This document shows, piece by piece, positions 17,663 through 26,186 of a DNA stretch of 64,000 nt. Made by a program: the position numbers and the translations under genes. Below the pieces are notes generated by a model, which was not told the origin of the DNA, made no database searches, and saw nothing but the letters and a program-made list of their open reading frames with translations. The DNA comes from Betaproteobacteria bacterium (GTDB lineage Bacteria > Pseudomonadota > Gammaproteobacteria > Burkholderiales > SG8-39). The stretch is taken from contig SCTY01000064.1 of NCBI GenBank assembly GCA_004297625.1, forward strand, positions 124,001 through 188,000. Direction: 5' to 3'. Each line of letters opens with the position of its first letter. The first letter of the stretch is position 1.

Positions 17663-18459
17663 TGGTTGCCGCCGCCTCTGCAACCGTGGTGGACGTGCGC
17701 GGCCTGACTCAGGTCTTTGACGACCCCCTAGTCGGCTCCAAGATCACGGCGCTCAATCATGTCTCGTTCCGGGTAAGGCAAGGAGAGTTCGTATCCCTGC
17801 TCGGCCCGAGCGGATGTGGAAAGTCCACAATCCTCAACCTCATCGCCGGCTTCCTGGAACCCACGGGCGGAGAGATATGGGTATACGAGAAGCCTGTCCG
17901 CGGTCCCGCGCCGGAACGGGGTGTCTGCTTTCAAGAAGCCGCTTTGTTCCCCTGGCTCCGCGTTCTCGACAACGTGTTGTTCGGACCGCAGGCCCAAGGC
18001 CGCCGCGACGATATCACGGCGAAAGCTCTCGAGCTGCTCAGGCGCGTGGGGTTGGAAGAATTCAAGAATCACTATCCGCACCAGCTGTCCGGAGGAATGA
18101 AGCAGCGCGTCGCTATCGCGCGGCTGCTGATGAACAATCCGCAGATATTGCTGATGGACGAGCCCTTCGGCGCGCTCGACGCGCTTACGCGCCTGCAGAT
18201 TCAAGAATACCTCCTGACCATTCACCAGGAGTTTCGCAAGACGGTGGTCTTCGTTACACACGACATCGATGAAGCCGTCTACACCAGCGACCGGATTCTC
18301 GTCATGTGCGCGCGACCCGGGCGAATTGAGCGCGAAATCACCATCGAGGAACCCAGGCCTCGGAAACGCGAGTTCCTCACCACGCCGGACTTTCTAGATT
18401 ACAAGCGGCAAGCCCTCGCGGTCCTATGGGGCGACAAGCAGAGCGAGCAGGCAGTTTAG
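17662..18459 (+). CDS. NitT/TauT-type ABC transporter ATP-binding protein
   Basis: A 265-residue ABC ATPase. Walker A GPSGCGKS is at 48-55, the Q-loop FQEAALFPW at 90-98, the signature LSGGMKQR at 142-149, Walker B ILLMDEP at 162-168 and the switch His in FVTHDIDEA. The start was set at 17662, where ATG overlaps the permease TAA (TAATG), because the preceding open frame is only the permease in another frame. It energises uptake with the 15797 and 16808 products. The 3' end faces the second binding-protein gene, 23 bases away. Confidence 0.93.
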   Translation: MVAAASATVVDVRGLTQVFDDPLVGSKITALNHVSFRVRQGEFVSLLGPSGCGKSTILNLIAGFLEPTGGEIWVYEKPVRGPAPERGVCFQEAALFPWLRVLDNVLFGPQAQGRRDDITAKALELLRRVGLEEFKNHYPHQLSGGMKQRVAIARLLMNNPQILLMDEPFGALDALTRLQIQEYLLTIHQEFRKTVVFVTHDIDEAVYTSDRILVMCARPGRIEREITIEEPRPRKREFLTTPDFLDYKRQALAVLWGDKQSEQAV

Positions 18460-18482
18460 AAGCGATCGCATAAAGAACGCGA

Positions 18483-19448
18483 CTACTTAAGAACGGCGGC
18501 TTCGCTCTTGCCCACGGCTCGGGCTAAGAATCGGGGATTGACATTCTCGCCCAGCTTACCCGTGACATCCTGCTTCACAATGCCGGCCTTGAAGATGAAT
18601 GTCGCCACCCTATCCATCTTGCTCAGGCTCAATTGCGGCCCACCGTAATTGATACCGCCAAGGGCAAGCTTGATCGTGGCGTCATCGAGCTTGCTGTACC
18701 CGCGCACGATGCCGATCCAGAGATTCCTGTCACTCTCAAGCTGCCGTTCACCCTTGAGAACGAGCCTCAGCGTCCTTACCAAAGCGTCGTCATTCTTCCG
18801 GGCAAACTCCCTGCTCGCTCCGAGGAGACCGTTCATCGCTGCCAAAGGCGTCTCACGGAAGTTCACGGCGGGCGTCTTATAGCCAAATCCTGCCGCCACG
18901 ATCTCGGCTACAAAAGGCTCCCAGAGGTCGACCACGTCGACATCGCCACGCTTGAGTGCAGTGACCATATCCGTGGCGCCGGAAAAATTGACCGCCTGGA
19001 TATCGTTGTAGCTCATCCCGTACTTGTCGAGCAGCATTACGAACATCATCCAGCTGATGCCGCCCTCCGCCAAGCCGATCCGCTTGCCCTTGAGATCGTG
19101 GAACTTCTGGACGTTCACCTCCTTGCGCACGACGAAGGAATTGCCACCAAACACGAGATCCAACACGCCGATGACATTCCGGTCGCCCTGGGCGACTGCA
19201 GCGGGCAGTCCGTTCGGGGCAATGACTCCCACATCCACGCTGTTAACGCTCAACGCTTTCTGAACATCCGGGTACCGCGTGAAGGGGACGAGCTCGATAT
19301 CGAGATTCTCGTCCTTCTGTATTGATTTGAGATGTGCCAGCACAGCAGATTGGACATTATTGATATAGCCAACCCGGACCTTGTCCGCTGCCTGCGCGCT
19401 ACCGATCGCGAACATGGCACAAATGGCAAATGACAGCAGGCGTTTCAT
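18483..19448 (-). CDS. NitT/TauT-type ABC substrate-binding protein (copy B)
   Basis: A 321-residue binding protein with a signal peptide (about 1-20, ending GSAQA) and a strong ribosome site (GAGGAGGCCTGCAT before ATG 19448). The mature chain aligns end to end with copy A at 15797: YINN.QSAVLAH, PFTRYPDVQKAL, VNSVD, GDRNV, LKGKRIG, AEGG, NPRFLARA.GKSEA and many others coincide. It has no permease or ATPase of its own and is the last gene of the carboxyltransferase/CoA-ligase operon. It probably feeds the transporter encoded at 16808-18459, giving that system two receptors with different or overlapping ligands. Confidence 0.9.
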   Translation of the reverse strand: MKRLLSFAICAMFAIGSAQAADKVRVGYINNVQSAVLAHLKSIQKDENLDIELVPFTRYPDVQKALSVNSVDVGVIAPNGLPAAVAQGDRNVIGVLDLVFGGNSFVVRKEVNVQKFHDLKGKRIGLAEGGISWMMFVMLLDKYGMSYNDIQAVNFSGATDMVTALKRGDVDVVDLWEPFVAEIVAAGFGYKTPAVNFRETPLAAMNGLLGASREFARKNDDALVRTLRLVLKGERQLESDRNLWIGIVRGYSKLDDATIKLALGGINYGGPQLSLSKMDRVATFIFKAGIVKQDVTGKLGENVNPRFLARAVGKSEAAVLK

Positions 19449-19508
19449 ATGCAGGCCTCCTCTTTTATAACTTCCTCTCCGTACCTTCGCTCGACCGTCA
19501 GATCGACC

Positions 19509-20321
19509 TTAATAGTAAACCGCTTGCCCCGCGCCGCCGTCCACCACAACGAGCCCTCCGGTAATTGCACGCGCTCTATCAGAAGCCAAAAACACTGCAC
19601 AGTCGGCAATTTCAGTCGCCTCCACCATGCGCCCGATGGAGTTGCCGCTCGGAGAGTCATGGGCGTAATCCCGCCGCTCCACCTCGACTGGGGTAATGCC
19701 TAGCTCTCTCGCACGCTTGGCCAGCACGCCCGGCGTACGTTCCGTCCGAGTAGCGCCCGGATGAATGCAATTGACGGTGATTCCGTGCCGGCCTAACTGT
19801 CCGGCCAGCGTCTTGGTCAAATGCACGAGCGGAGTGTTGCGCGCTCCGGCGCTTAGATTGCCGGCGATGCGGGCGCTATTGCCGCTGATGTTGATGATCC
19901 GGCCCCAGCGTTGATTTATCAGGTGAGGAATCGCGGCTCGTGCGCAACGCAATGCGCCCATGTACTTGACATTGAAGTCATCCAGAAAATCATCGTCTAC
20001 GATTGATTCGATCGATCCGCCAGCCTTGCCGACCGGCACAGAGCCGCTGTTCACCAAAATGTTCAGCTTCCCCAACAGATCGGCCGCCTTGGTAACCGCG
20101 CTATCGACTTGTTGCCTTACAGTCACGTCGGCGACGATTGGGACCACCTTTCGCGCCGTCTCTGCCTGCAATTCCCTCGCCGTTGTCTCCAGTTGATCTC
20201 GCGAGCGCGCAATTATCACGACATCGACGCCTTCGCGCGCTAAACCGGTTGCAATGGCTTTGCCTATCCCCCGGCTACCGCCGACCACGATGGCCGTTTT
20301 TCCTTCCAAGCCGAGTTGCAT
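19509..20321 (-). CDS. SDR-family protein lacking the catalytic Tyr-Lys pair
   Basis: A 270-residue SDR. The cofactor motif GGSRGIG (14-20) is intact, but NNAG is replaced by NSGS (91-94), and the place of YxxxK holds AGARN (158-162), so both Tyr and Lys are missing; the Ser at 146 remains. ATG 20321 is chosen over the TTG three bases upstream because AGGAGG is then spaced 4 bases. It lies between the biotin carrier gene and the second binding protein, in the same direction. It may bind NAD(P) but use another mechanism, or be non-enzymatic. The SDR at 54139 shows a similar loss. Confidence 0.87.
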   Translation of the reverse strand: MQLGLEGKTAIVVGGSRGIGKAIATGLAREGVDVVIIARSRDQLETTARELQAETARKVVPIVADVTVRQQVDSAVTKAADLLGKLNILVNSGSVPVGKAGGSIESIVDDDFLDDFNVKYMGALRCARAAIPHLINQRWGRIINISGNSARIAGNLSAGARNTPLVHLTKTLAGQLGRHGITVNCIHPGATRTERTPGVLAKRARELGITPVEVERRDYAHDSPSGNSIGRMVEATEIADCAVFLASDRARAITGGLVVVDGGAGQAVYY

Positions 20322-20374
20322 CAATCCTCCTAGGTGCCGCTGAAAAAAATGGCCGGTTGAACGCGGTATGCAGG

Positions 20375-20596
20375 TCAGACTTCGACGCGGACGACAACGG
20401 CCCCTTCCGCTATGGTCTGCTCTTCCTTGACCAAAATCTCCTTGATCACTCCGCGCTCAGGCGAGGTGACCGGTATTTCCATTTTCATCGACTCCATGAT
20501 TACGATCGGCTCGTCTGCCTCCACGGAATCGCCGGGGCTCTTCAATACCTTCCAGACGTTCCCTGTAATGTCGGATTTGATTTCGATGCTCGCCAT
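20375..20596 (-). CDS. Biotin/lipoyl attachment domain protein (carrier protein)
   Basis: A 73-residue single-domain carrier. The ESMKME motif (35-40) matches the biotinylation motif (A/S)MKM, with Lys38 as the modified residue; flanking glycine and proline positions fit the flattened beta-barrel. Such short proteins act as the swinging arm of multi-subunit acyl-CoA or 2-oxoacid carboxylases. It follows the CoA ligase by 8 bases and sits downstream of a carboxyltransferase gene. No biotin carboxylase is encoded in the operon or elsewhere in the window, so that subunit must come from another locus if a full carboxylase forms. Confidence 0.9.
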   Translation of the reverse strand: MASIEIKSDITGNVWKVLKSPGDSVEADEPIVIMESMKMEIPVTSPERGVIKEILVKEEQTIAEGAVVVRVEV

Positions 20597-20604
20597 GCCT
20601 TCCC

Positions 20605-22791
20605 CTAAATACTCTGTGCAGCGTTTATCCGGTAATGTTCAATGCACTGCACCGCGCTCAACGCTTCCGCGGCCTCTACAAGCTCGTCGTAAACTGGGAT
20701 CCCGACGCCTAATGCCAGCTCGCGATAGCGGCGCTTGCGCTCGTCAAGCTCCGGAGAGCCATCGACCCGGAGCACAACGGCGAAATGCGCGCGGCCGGGA
20801 TTGGTTTTCTGGACACGCACCGCCGCTTGGATCAGATTATCGATCGGGTCACCGCCGCCGCGGCCAACGAACGCTGCCAGGTTGATGTGCATGACCACTG
20901 CGTCGGGCGAGGCTGATTCGTAGACAATGTCAAAGATTTTGTTGGCTACCCGGCCCTCGTCCTCTTGCAACGTAGCGACCGGCGCATCGATTGGATTCGT
21001 TACGCTTGTCCCAGGGGGAAGGCTCAACGCTTCGAGGCGCGCTAGTGTTTTATTATCGAACGGCGCAACGTCAAGTCCGCATTCAGCGAACGAATCGGTA
21101 GCGAGGACGCTGGTGCCGCCACCGTTGCCAAACAGTACGACCCGCTGCGTGGGATGTTGATGCGGCTCGAGGAACTGCAGTGCAAGCAGTACGCCGATGA
21201 ACTGGTCGATAGTCTGGACTAGTACGCAACCTGTCTGTTTGGCAACGCTTTCCCATACGCGATCGTCACCCGCCATCGCTCCCGTGTGCGACGCGGCTGC
21301 CGCCCGCCCCTGACGCGAACGGCCGCCTCGCAGAATCACCACCGGCTTTCTTCCTCGGGATGCGCGCAGCAAGTCGAAAAACGTCCGCCCATCCTTGACG
21401 TCTTCCAGGTATAGGCCGATGACCCGTGTCTGAGGATCTTCAAGATAAAACTCGAGGAGGTCCACCGGTCCGAGGTCCGCGCTGTTGCCCACCGTTACTA
21501 ACCCGCTGAACCGTAGGCCGCGCCATCGGCCCCGCTTGATGATGTCCGTGCCGAGGCCGCCGCTTTGCGAGATGACACCCACGCTGCCTACAATGGTTGA
21601 CGCGCCGGCTGGAAACGTCACGCCACCGCGCGGCGAATACATCCCCAAGCAGTTGGGTCCGAGAACGCGGCAACCACCGGCATGCGCTTCTTCCACCAGC
21701 GTCTGCTGTAATGCCGTACCCTCGGCAACTTCACCGAAACCGCTTGAGATGACCTGCGCAAAACGCAGCCGCCCGTTCGCCTTGCGCAGCGCTTCGGGGA
21801 TCGAGCGCGCGCCAATCGCGATGTACGCGTAATCGATTACCTCCGGCGTTTGCGCAAGGCTTGGATAGCAAGGCAAGCCTTCCACTTCTTGTGCCTTCGG
21901 ATGGATGGGATAAATGGCCCCTTTGTAGCCAAATTCCTTGAGCCGCCGGATAAACGTGTTTGCAAGTGTCGTAGACGATGTCGACGCACCCAGCACAGCA
22001 ACCGTTTTAGGCGCGAAAAGTGCGGCAAAGCGCTTCAGAACGGGCAAGTCGTCGAGTGGGCGCTTTTTCAGAATACTTCGTGGCCGCGTGTCTTCCGCCA
22101 GCACGAAACGCGCATCTACCACCGTCGCTCCGCGTTCCCGCACGATCACCGGGTTCAAGTCAAGCTCGGCGATCTCGGCATCGAGCGAGCTCAGCACGCC
22201 GCCTTCACCGCCAAGCTTTAGAAGCAGCTCGACAATGGAGTTCTTGTCGAGCGCCCGCTCGCCGCGAATACCGTCGAGCAGAGGAGCGCTGCGCAGCTCT
22301 GCCAGCATTGCGAGGGCGTCTTGCCGGGTGATTGGGCATAGCCGAAACGACACGTCTTTCAGCACCTCGATGAAGATTCCGCCCAGGCCGACCATGAGCA
22401 TCATGCCGAACTGCCGATCGCGTACCGCGCCAATCGCTATCTCGCGGCCAGCAGCGCACATCTCTTCGATAAGAAAGCCGTCTACCCGCGCTCGCCGCAC
22501 CGCCGGCCGTTGGGCGATGGTGACGATTGCACTGCGCAAGGCGTCCGGCGTCTCGACGCCAAGGATGACCGCACCCGCATCGCTCTTGTGCAGGATGTCC
22601 TGGGATAGCACCTTGACCGCAAACGGTCCCTCCATACCGTCGATGCAGGAATCAACGTCGTCTGCAGTCTTCGCTACGGCGAAGCGCGGTACTGAAACGC
22701 CGAAACTGGCAAGCAACCGTTTTCCGTCTGCTTCACTAAGGGTGCGGCGGCCAGCCGCGCGGGCACCCGTGACGATTTCACGCGGCTCCAA
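20605..22791 (-). CDS. Acetate-CoA ligase family (ADP-forming type), beta-alpha fused
   Basis: About 728 residues. An ATP-grasp domain comes first (about 15-230, with FAVKVLSQDILHKSDAGAV), followed by a CoA-binding Rossmann domain (starting near LFAPKTVAVLGAS) and succinyl-CoA ligase-like flavodoxin domains with SQSGG and the ASHTGAMAGDD block that carries the phosphohistidine. The domain order is beta then alpha, the reverse of the frequent alpha-beta fusion. The start is TTG 22791 with AGGTCAGG upstream; the extra upstream frame lies inside the carboxyltransferase gene. The enzyme interconverts acid + ATP + CoA and acyl-CoA + ADP. Next to a carboxyltransferase it may activate a short acid for carboxylation. 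Confidence 0.86.
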   Translation of the reverse strand: MEPREIVTGARAAGRRTLSEADGKRLLASFGVSVPRFAVAKTADDVDSCIDGMEGPFAVKVLSQDILHKSDAGAVILGVETPDALRSAIVTIAQRPAVRRARVDGFLIEEMCAAGREIAIGAVRDRQFGMMLMVGLGGIFIEVLKDVSFRLCPITRQDALAMLAELRSAPLLDGIRGERALDKNSIVELLLKLGGEGGVLSSLDAEIAELDLNPVIVRERGATVVDARFVLAEDTRPRSILKKRPLDDLPVLKRFAALFAPKTVAVLGASTSSTTLANTFIRRLKEFGYKGAIYPIHPKAQEVEGLPCYPSLAQTPEVIDYAYIAIGARSIPEALRKANGRLRFAQVISSGFGEVAEGTALQQTLVEEAHAGGCRVLGPNCLGMYSPRGGVTFPAGASTIVGSVGVISQSGGLGTDIIKRGRWRGLRFSGLVTVGNSADLGPVDLLEFYLEDPQTRVIGLYLEDVKDGRTFFDLLRASRGRKPVVILRGGRSRQGRAAAASHTGAMAGDDRVWESVAKQTGCVLVQTIDQFIGVLLALQFLEPHQHPTQRVVLFGNGGGTSVLATDSFAECGLDVAPFDNKTLARLEALSLPPGTSVTNPIDAPVATLQEDEGRVANKIFDIVYESASPDAVVMHINLAAFVGRGGGDPIDNLIQAAVRVQKTNPGRAHFAVVLRVDGSPELDERKRRYRELALGVGIPVYDELVEAAEALSAVQCIEHYRINAAQSI

Positions 22792-22802
22792 GATCCTGAC
22801 CT

Positions 22803-24338
22803 TTAATAGCTGGTGGGCCAGTTCTGCAAGAGGTGTTTGCCGACGCCGGCTCCTCTGCGTGAACGGTAGACGTCGAACATCCTGATCAGGTAATCGCGGG
22901 TTTCCCGGGGTTTGATGATGTTCTGAACCGAAAATATCGTGGCCATGTCCCAAACTTCATCGTTCTTGCGAATCTGCGCAAGCGCCGCCTCGAATCCCGG
23001 CTCGCCCGGCTTCACGCCATGGACGATCGTGGTCGCGAAGGTGGGATCCATGAAGCTTACTTCGGCGCTTGGCCACGCGATCATCTCGTCGTTATGACGC
23101 CCGCCGCCCATCGCGACGTAAGCTCGTCCATACGCTTTCCTAACGATGACTGTGATGCACGGGACCGTGACAAACGACGTCGCGTTCATCATGTTCATGA
23201 TCCAGCCCGGTGCCCCCTTTCGCTCGGCGTCCTTGCCGACGACGAACCCTGGCGTGTCAATGAGGCGTAGCAACGGGATATTGAAGCTGTCACAAAGAAC
23301 CTGGAAATCGATGATCTTGCGCACCGCATCGATTGAAAGTGCACCCGCTCCGACCAGCGGATTATTGGCGATGACGCCGACCGGCTTGCCGCCCAGGCGC
23401 GCGAGTGCGGTCACCGCCGCGCGCCCGAAACGCGGCTTCAGCTCGAACATGCTGCCGCGGTCAACAACGATCTCGACTATCTTGCGCATGTCGTACACCT
23501 GAGTGCGCTTCTCAGGAAGGATGTCAAGGATGGCCTCTTGGTCTTGGGTCGCGTCCGGAGCCGGTTCTCGCGCAGGTGGCAGCTCCATGTTGTGCGATGG
23601 CATGTAGCTGAGAAACGTGCGGATCTCTTGCATCGCTTCAACGTCGGTGTCCGTGAAGCGGTCGATCAGGCCGGTGAAGTCGGCATGAATACGCCAGCCG
23701 CCGAGCTCCTCAAGGTCCACTTGCTCGCCGATTGCCATGGAGACCAGTCTTGGGCTCGACACAGCCATGATCGAGCCCTTACGCATGACTGCGAAATCCG
23801 AGCAGCAGCACAGCCAGGCAGATGAGCCGAATGCCGTGTCTAGTGCCGCTGCCGCCCATGGCGTCTCGCGAGACCGTCGGAATTGCGTCGGGTCATTACC
23901 GAGCAGCGAACCCATGCCGCGCGAGCCCATGGCATCGGGCAGTCGCGCCCCGGTGGACTCGCCTACGTGCACAAACGGCATGCCCTTCTCCGTGGCAGTG
24001 CGTCGCGCGTGTGCCATTTTCTTGGAATTAGTCGCGCTGGTAGAGGCCCCGGCGACGGTGAAGTCATTGACGACCAGGGCTATGTCGCGCCCGTCGATCT
24101 TGGCGAACCCTACGAGCTTGCCGTCACGCGGAGTGCGCTTCTCGTCTTCCTTGAACACTCCCGAGGCACCGAGGAGGCCGATCTCGATGAAAGAGCCTGG
24201 ATCAACCAGGCAGTCGAGGCGCTCCTGAGCATTGAGCTGGCCGCGGCTCTTGCGCTTCGCCAGTTTGTCGGTGCCGCCCATCTGACGCGCCTTCTCACGC
24301 CGGCGATCAAGGTCAGCCAGCAGGTCCTCGTGTGCCAT
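22803..24338 (-). CDS. Acyl-CoA carboxylase carboxyltransferase subunit
   Basis: A 511-residue biotin-dependent carboxyltransferase with the two crotonase-like halves of the propionyl/methylcrotonyl-CoA carboxylase beta family; VVNDFTVAGASTS, ESTGARLPDAMG, RLIDTPGFVVGKDAE and AYGRAYVAMGG are conserved landmarks. It transfers CO2 from carboxybiotin to an acyl-CoA. The segment normally close to GGxxYSPALTDF reads SSAWLCCCSDF, an unusual Cys run near the acyl-CoA site. It is the first gene of the minus operon, divergent from a LysR gene with a 134-base intergenic region. The operon supplies a CoA ligase and a biotin carrier but no biotin carboxylase. Confidence 0.9.
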   Translation of the reverse strand: MAHEDLLADLDRRREKARQMGGTDKLAKRKSRGQLNAQERLDCLVDPGSFIEIGLLGASGVFKEDEKRTPRDGKLVGFAKIDGRDIALVVNDFTVAGASTSATNSKKMAHARRTATEKGMPFVHVGESTGARLPDAMGSRGMGSLLGNDPTQFRRSRETPWAAAALDTAFGSSAWLCCCSDFAVMRKGSIMAVSSPRLVSMAIGEQVDLEELGGWRIHADFTGLIDRFTDTDVEAMQEIRTFLSYMPSHNMELPPAREPAPDATQDQEAILDILPEKRTQVYDMRKIVEIVVDRGSMFELKPRFGRAAVTALARLGGKPVGVIANNPLVGAGALSIDAVRKIIDFQVLCDSFNIPLLRLIDTPGFVVGKDAERKGAPGWIMNMMNATSFVTVPCITVIVRKAYGRAYVAMGGGRHNDEMIAWPSAEVSFMDPTFATTIVHGVKPGEPGFEAALAQIRKNDEVWDMATIFSVQNIIKPRETRDYLIRMFDVYRSRRGAGVGKHLLQNWPTSY

Positions 24339-24472
24339 TCGAAATGAATCCTTTCCGTCCGCCGCGACGCGCCAAATCGCCGGGCGAGCCTGGGTCAGCC
24401 GGCAACCTTAGGCTGCGCGCATGATGCTGTCAATGCCAGTATCTCGCGGCCAACTGATACACTTTCCGCATC

Positions 24473-25396
24473 GTGCCCAAACGCCGTCAATCGCTTCTCC
24501 AGCCCCGTCAGCTCGAGGCGATCGTCGCCGTGGCGAACGCAGGCTCCGTGCATGCTGCGGCCCGGACACTGGGCATCCCCCAGCCCGTGCTGTCCAGGCT
24601 GATTTCCGCATCCGAGAATGTCCTCGGCATTGAGTTATTTGAGCGCTCGCGCTCAGGCAGTCAGATTACGGAGCGTGGGCAGCGGGTGCTAAGACAAGCG
24701 GCATTCGCCCTTCGGGCGCTGAACGGCGTGTCGGAGAACGCAAAAGAAGCCCTTCCAGCCGTCCGGCTCGGCTGTATCCCGCGCGTCATGCACGTGCTAA
24801 TCCCTCACTTGCTTGCGCAGCTGAGCAGCACGAATCCTGGCTTTCGCCTCCAGGTCTCGGTTGGCACGTCGGCCGAGATGGCCTCCGAGCTGGAGCTCGC
24901 TCGACTGGACTTCGTGATTGCACGGCGCGCCGCGCCACGCGCCGGCCGGGACATCGAAGCCGAGAGCCTCTATAGCGAGAAGACCGTGGTGGTGTGCGGG
25001 AGGCAGAATCCATGCGCGTCCGCCACCCCACGCGCCCTCGCCGAACTCGGCGAACTTCCCTGGGTGCTGCCCAAGCGCGGTTTCTATTCGAGAGACTCGC
25101 TGGACGCGCTTTTTTCCGCAGCCGGCCTGCCGCCCATCGTGCCGGTGATTGAGTGCGATTCATTCGAATCGAACCTCTCGGTCGTCGCGGCAACGAAGTT
25201 CATCACCATAGCGCCCGAGTTCGCCGCCCGACGATTGGAGCGCCTGCGCATGGTGAAAATCCTCCGCACCAAGCCATCGCTCGCCTCAAGCCCCGTCATG
25301 CTGCAGTATCGGCCCGGGCAGCAAGAGCATCCGGCGTTCTCCGCTTTCCGTGCCGCCGCTCTAAAGGCTGCACGGCTCGTCGGCGCTGGTCAATAA
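24473..25396 (+). CDS. LysR-family transcriptional regulator
   Basis: A 307-residue LTTR: N-terminal winged HTH (about residues 10-70, LEAIVAVANAGSVHAAARTL), then a periplasmic-binding-protein-like effector domain. The GTG start at 24473 fits the HTH position. It is divergent from the carboxyltransferase operon and is followed 12 bases later by an ABC importer operon, so it could regulate either or both. LTTRs typically act at such divergent regions and respond to a pathway metabolite. I did not find a convincing T-N11-A palindrome in the 134-base intergenic region by eye. Confidence 0.92.
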   Translation: MPKRRQSLLQPRQLEAIVAVANAGSVHAAARTLGIPQPVLSRLISASENVLGIELFERSRSGSQITERGQRVLRQAAFALRALNGVSENAKEALPAVRLGCIPRVMHVLIPHLLAQLSSTNPGFRLQVSVGTSAEMASELELARLDFVIARRAAPRAGRDIEAESLYSEKTVVVCGRQNPCASATPRALAELGELPWVLPKRGFYSRDSLDALFSAAGLPPIVPVIECDSFESNLSVVAATKFITIAPEFAARRLERLRMVKILRTKPSLASSPVMLQYRPGQQEHPAFSAFRAAALKAARLVGAGQ

Positions 25397-25408
25397 AGGC
25401 GTACCCCC

Positions 25409-26167
25409 GTGCCCGATAACACAGCAATAAGACCGGGGATAGCGATCCGCAACCTCGTACTGCACTACGGCGTGCACGAGGTTTTGCGCGGAATCTCACT
25501 CGACATCGCCGACGCAGAATTCGTCTGCCTGCTCGGACCGTCAGGATGCGGCAAGACGACGCTGCTAAATGCCATAGCTGGCTTTATCTTTCCGACCGCG
25601 GGGGGCATAGCGGTAAACGGCCATGAAGTCCGCGGTCCCGGCGCGGAACGCGGCGTCGTATTCCAGGAGTACGCGCTCTTTCCGTGGTTCACCGTCGAGC
25701 AGAACGTTCAATATGGCCCGAGGCTCGCCGGCGTGGACCGCAAAGCGCTCAATGCCATCTCGGATCACTACTTGGAGCTAGTGGGTCTCAGTGATTTTAA
25801 GAGGCACTACCCGAACCAACTCTCCGGTGGACAGCGGCAGCGGGTAGCGATCGCTCGCGCACTGGCCGCCAAGCCGGAAATCCTGCTGCTTGATGAACCG
25901 TTCGGCGCGCTGGACGCCATGACGCGGGAATCGCTGCAGGACGAGCTGGTGCGCATCTGGGAAGCCGAGCGTAGAACCTGCGTATTCGTCACGCACAGCA
26001 TCGGCGAGGCGGTTTTCCTCGCCGAAACAATCATCGTCATGCAGGCGCAGCCCGGACGCATCCGCGCCATTATTCGGAACGACGCGCCTCGACCACGAGC
26101 GCGCACCTCCGACAGCTACTTTTCCATGTATCGCAAAGTGGACGAAGCCCTGAGAGACCGGACCTAG
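25409..26167 (+). CDS. NitT/TauT-type ABC transporter ATP-binding protein (second system)
   Basis: A 252-residue ATPase with Walker A GPSGCGKT (43-50), Q-loop FQEYALFPW, signature LSGGQRQR, Walker B ILLLDEP and H-loop FVTHSIGEA. GTG 25409 starts 12 bases after the LysR stop, so the regulator and transporter probably share a transcript. The permease and binding protein follow. This second system is not a close copy of the 15797-18459 system: its binding protein belongs to a different subgroup. Confidence 0.92.
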   Translation: MPDNTAIRPGIAIRNLVLHYGVHEVLRGISLDIADAEFVCLLGPSGCGKTTLLNAIAGFIFPTAGGIAVNGHEVRGPGAERGVVFQEYALFPWFTVEQNVQYGPRLAGVDRKALNAISDHYLELVGLSDFKRHYPNQLSGGQRQRVAIARALAAKPEILLLDEPFGALDAMTRESLQDELVRIWEAERRTCVFVTHSIGEAVFLAETIIVMQAQPGRIRAIIRNDAPRPRARTSDSYFSMYRKVDEALRDRT

Positions 26168-26186
26168 ACTTGGACCGAACGCCGCC

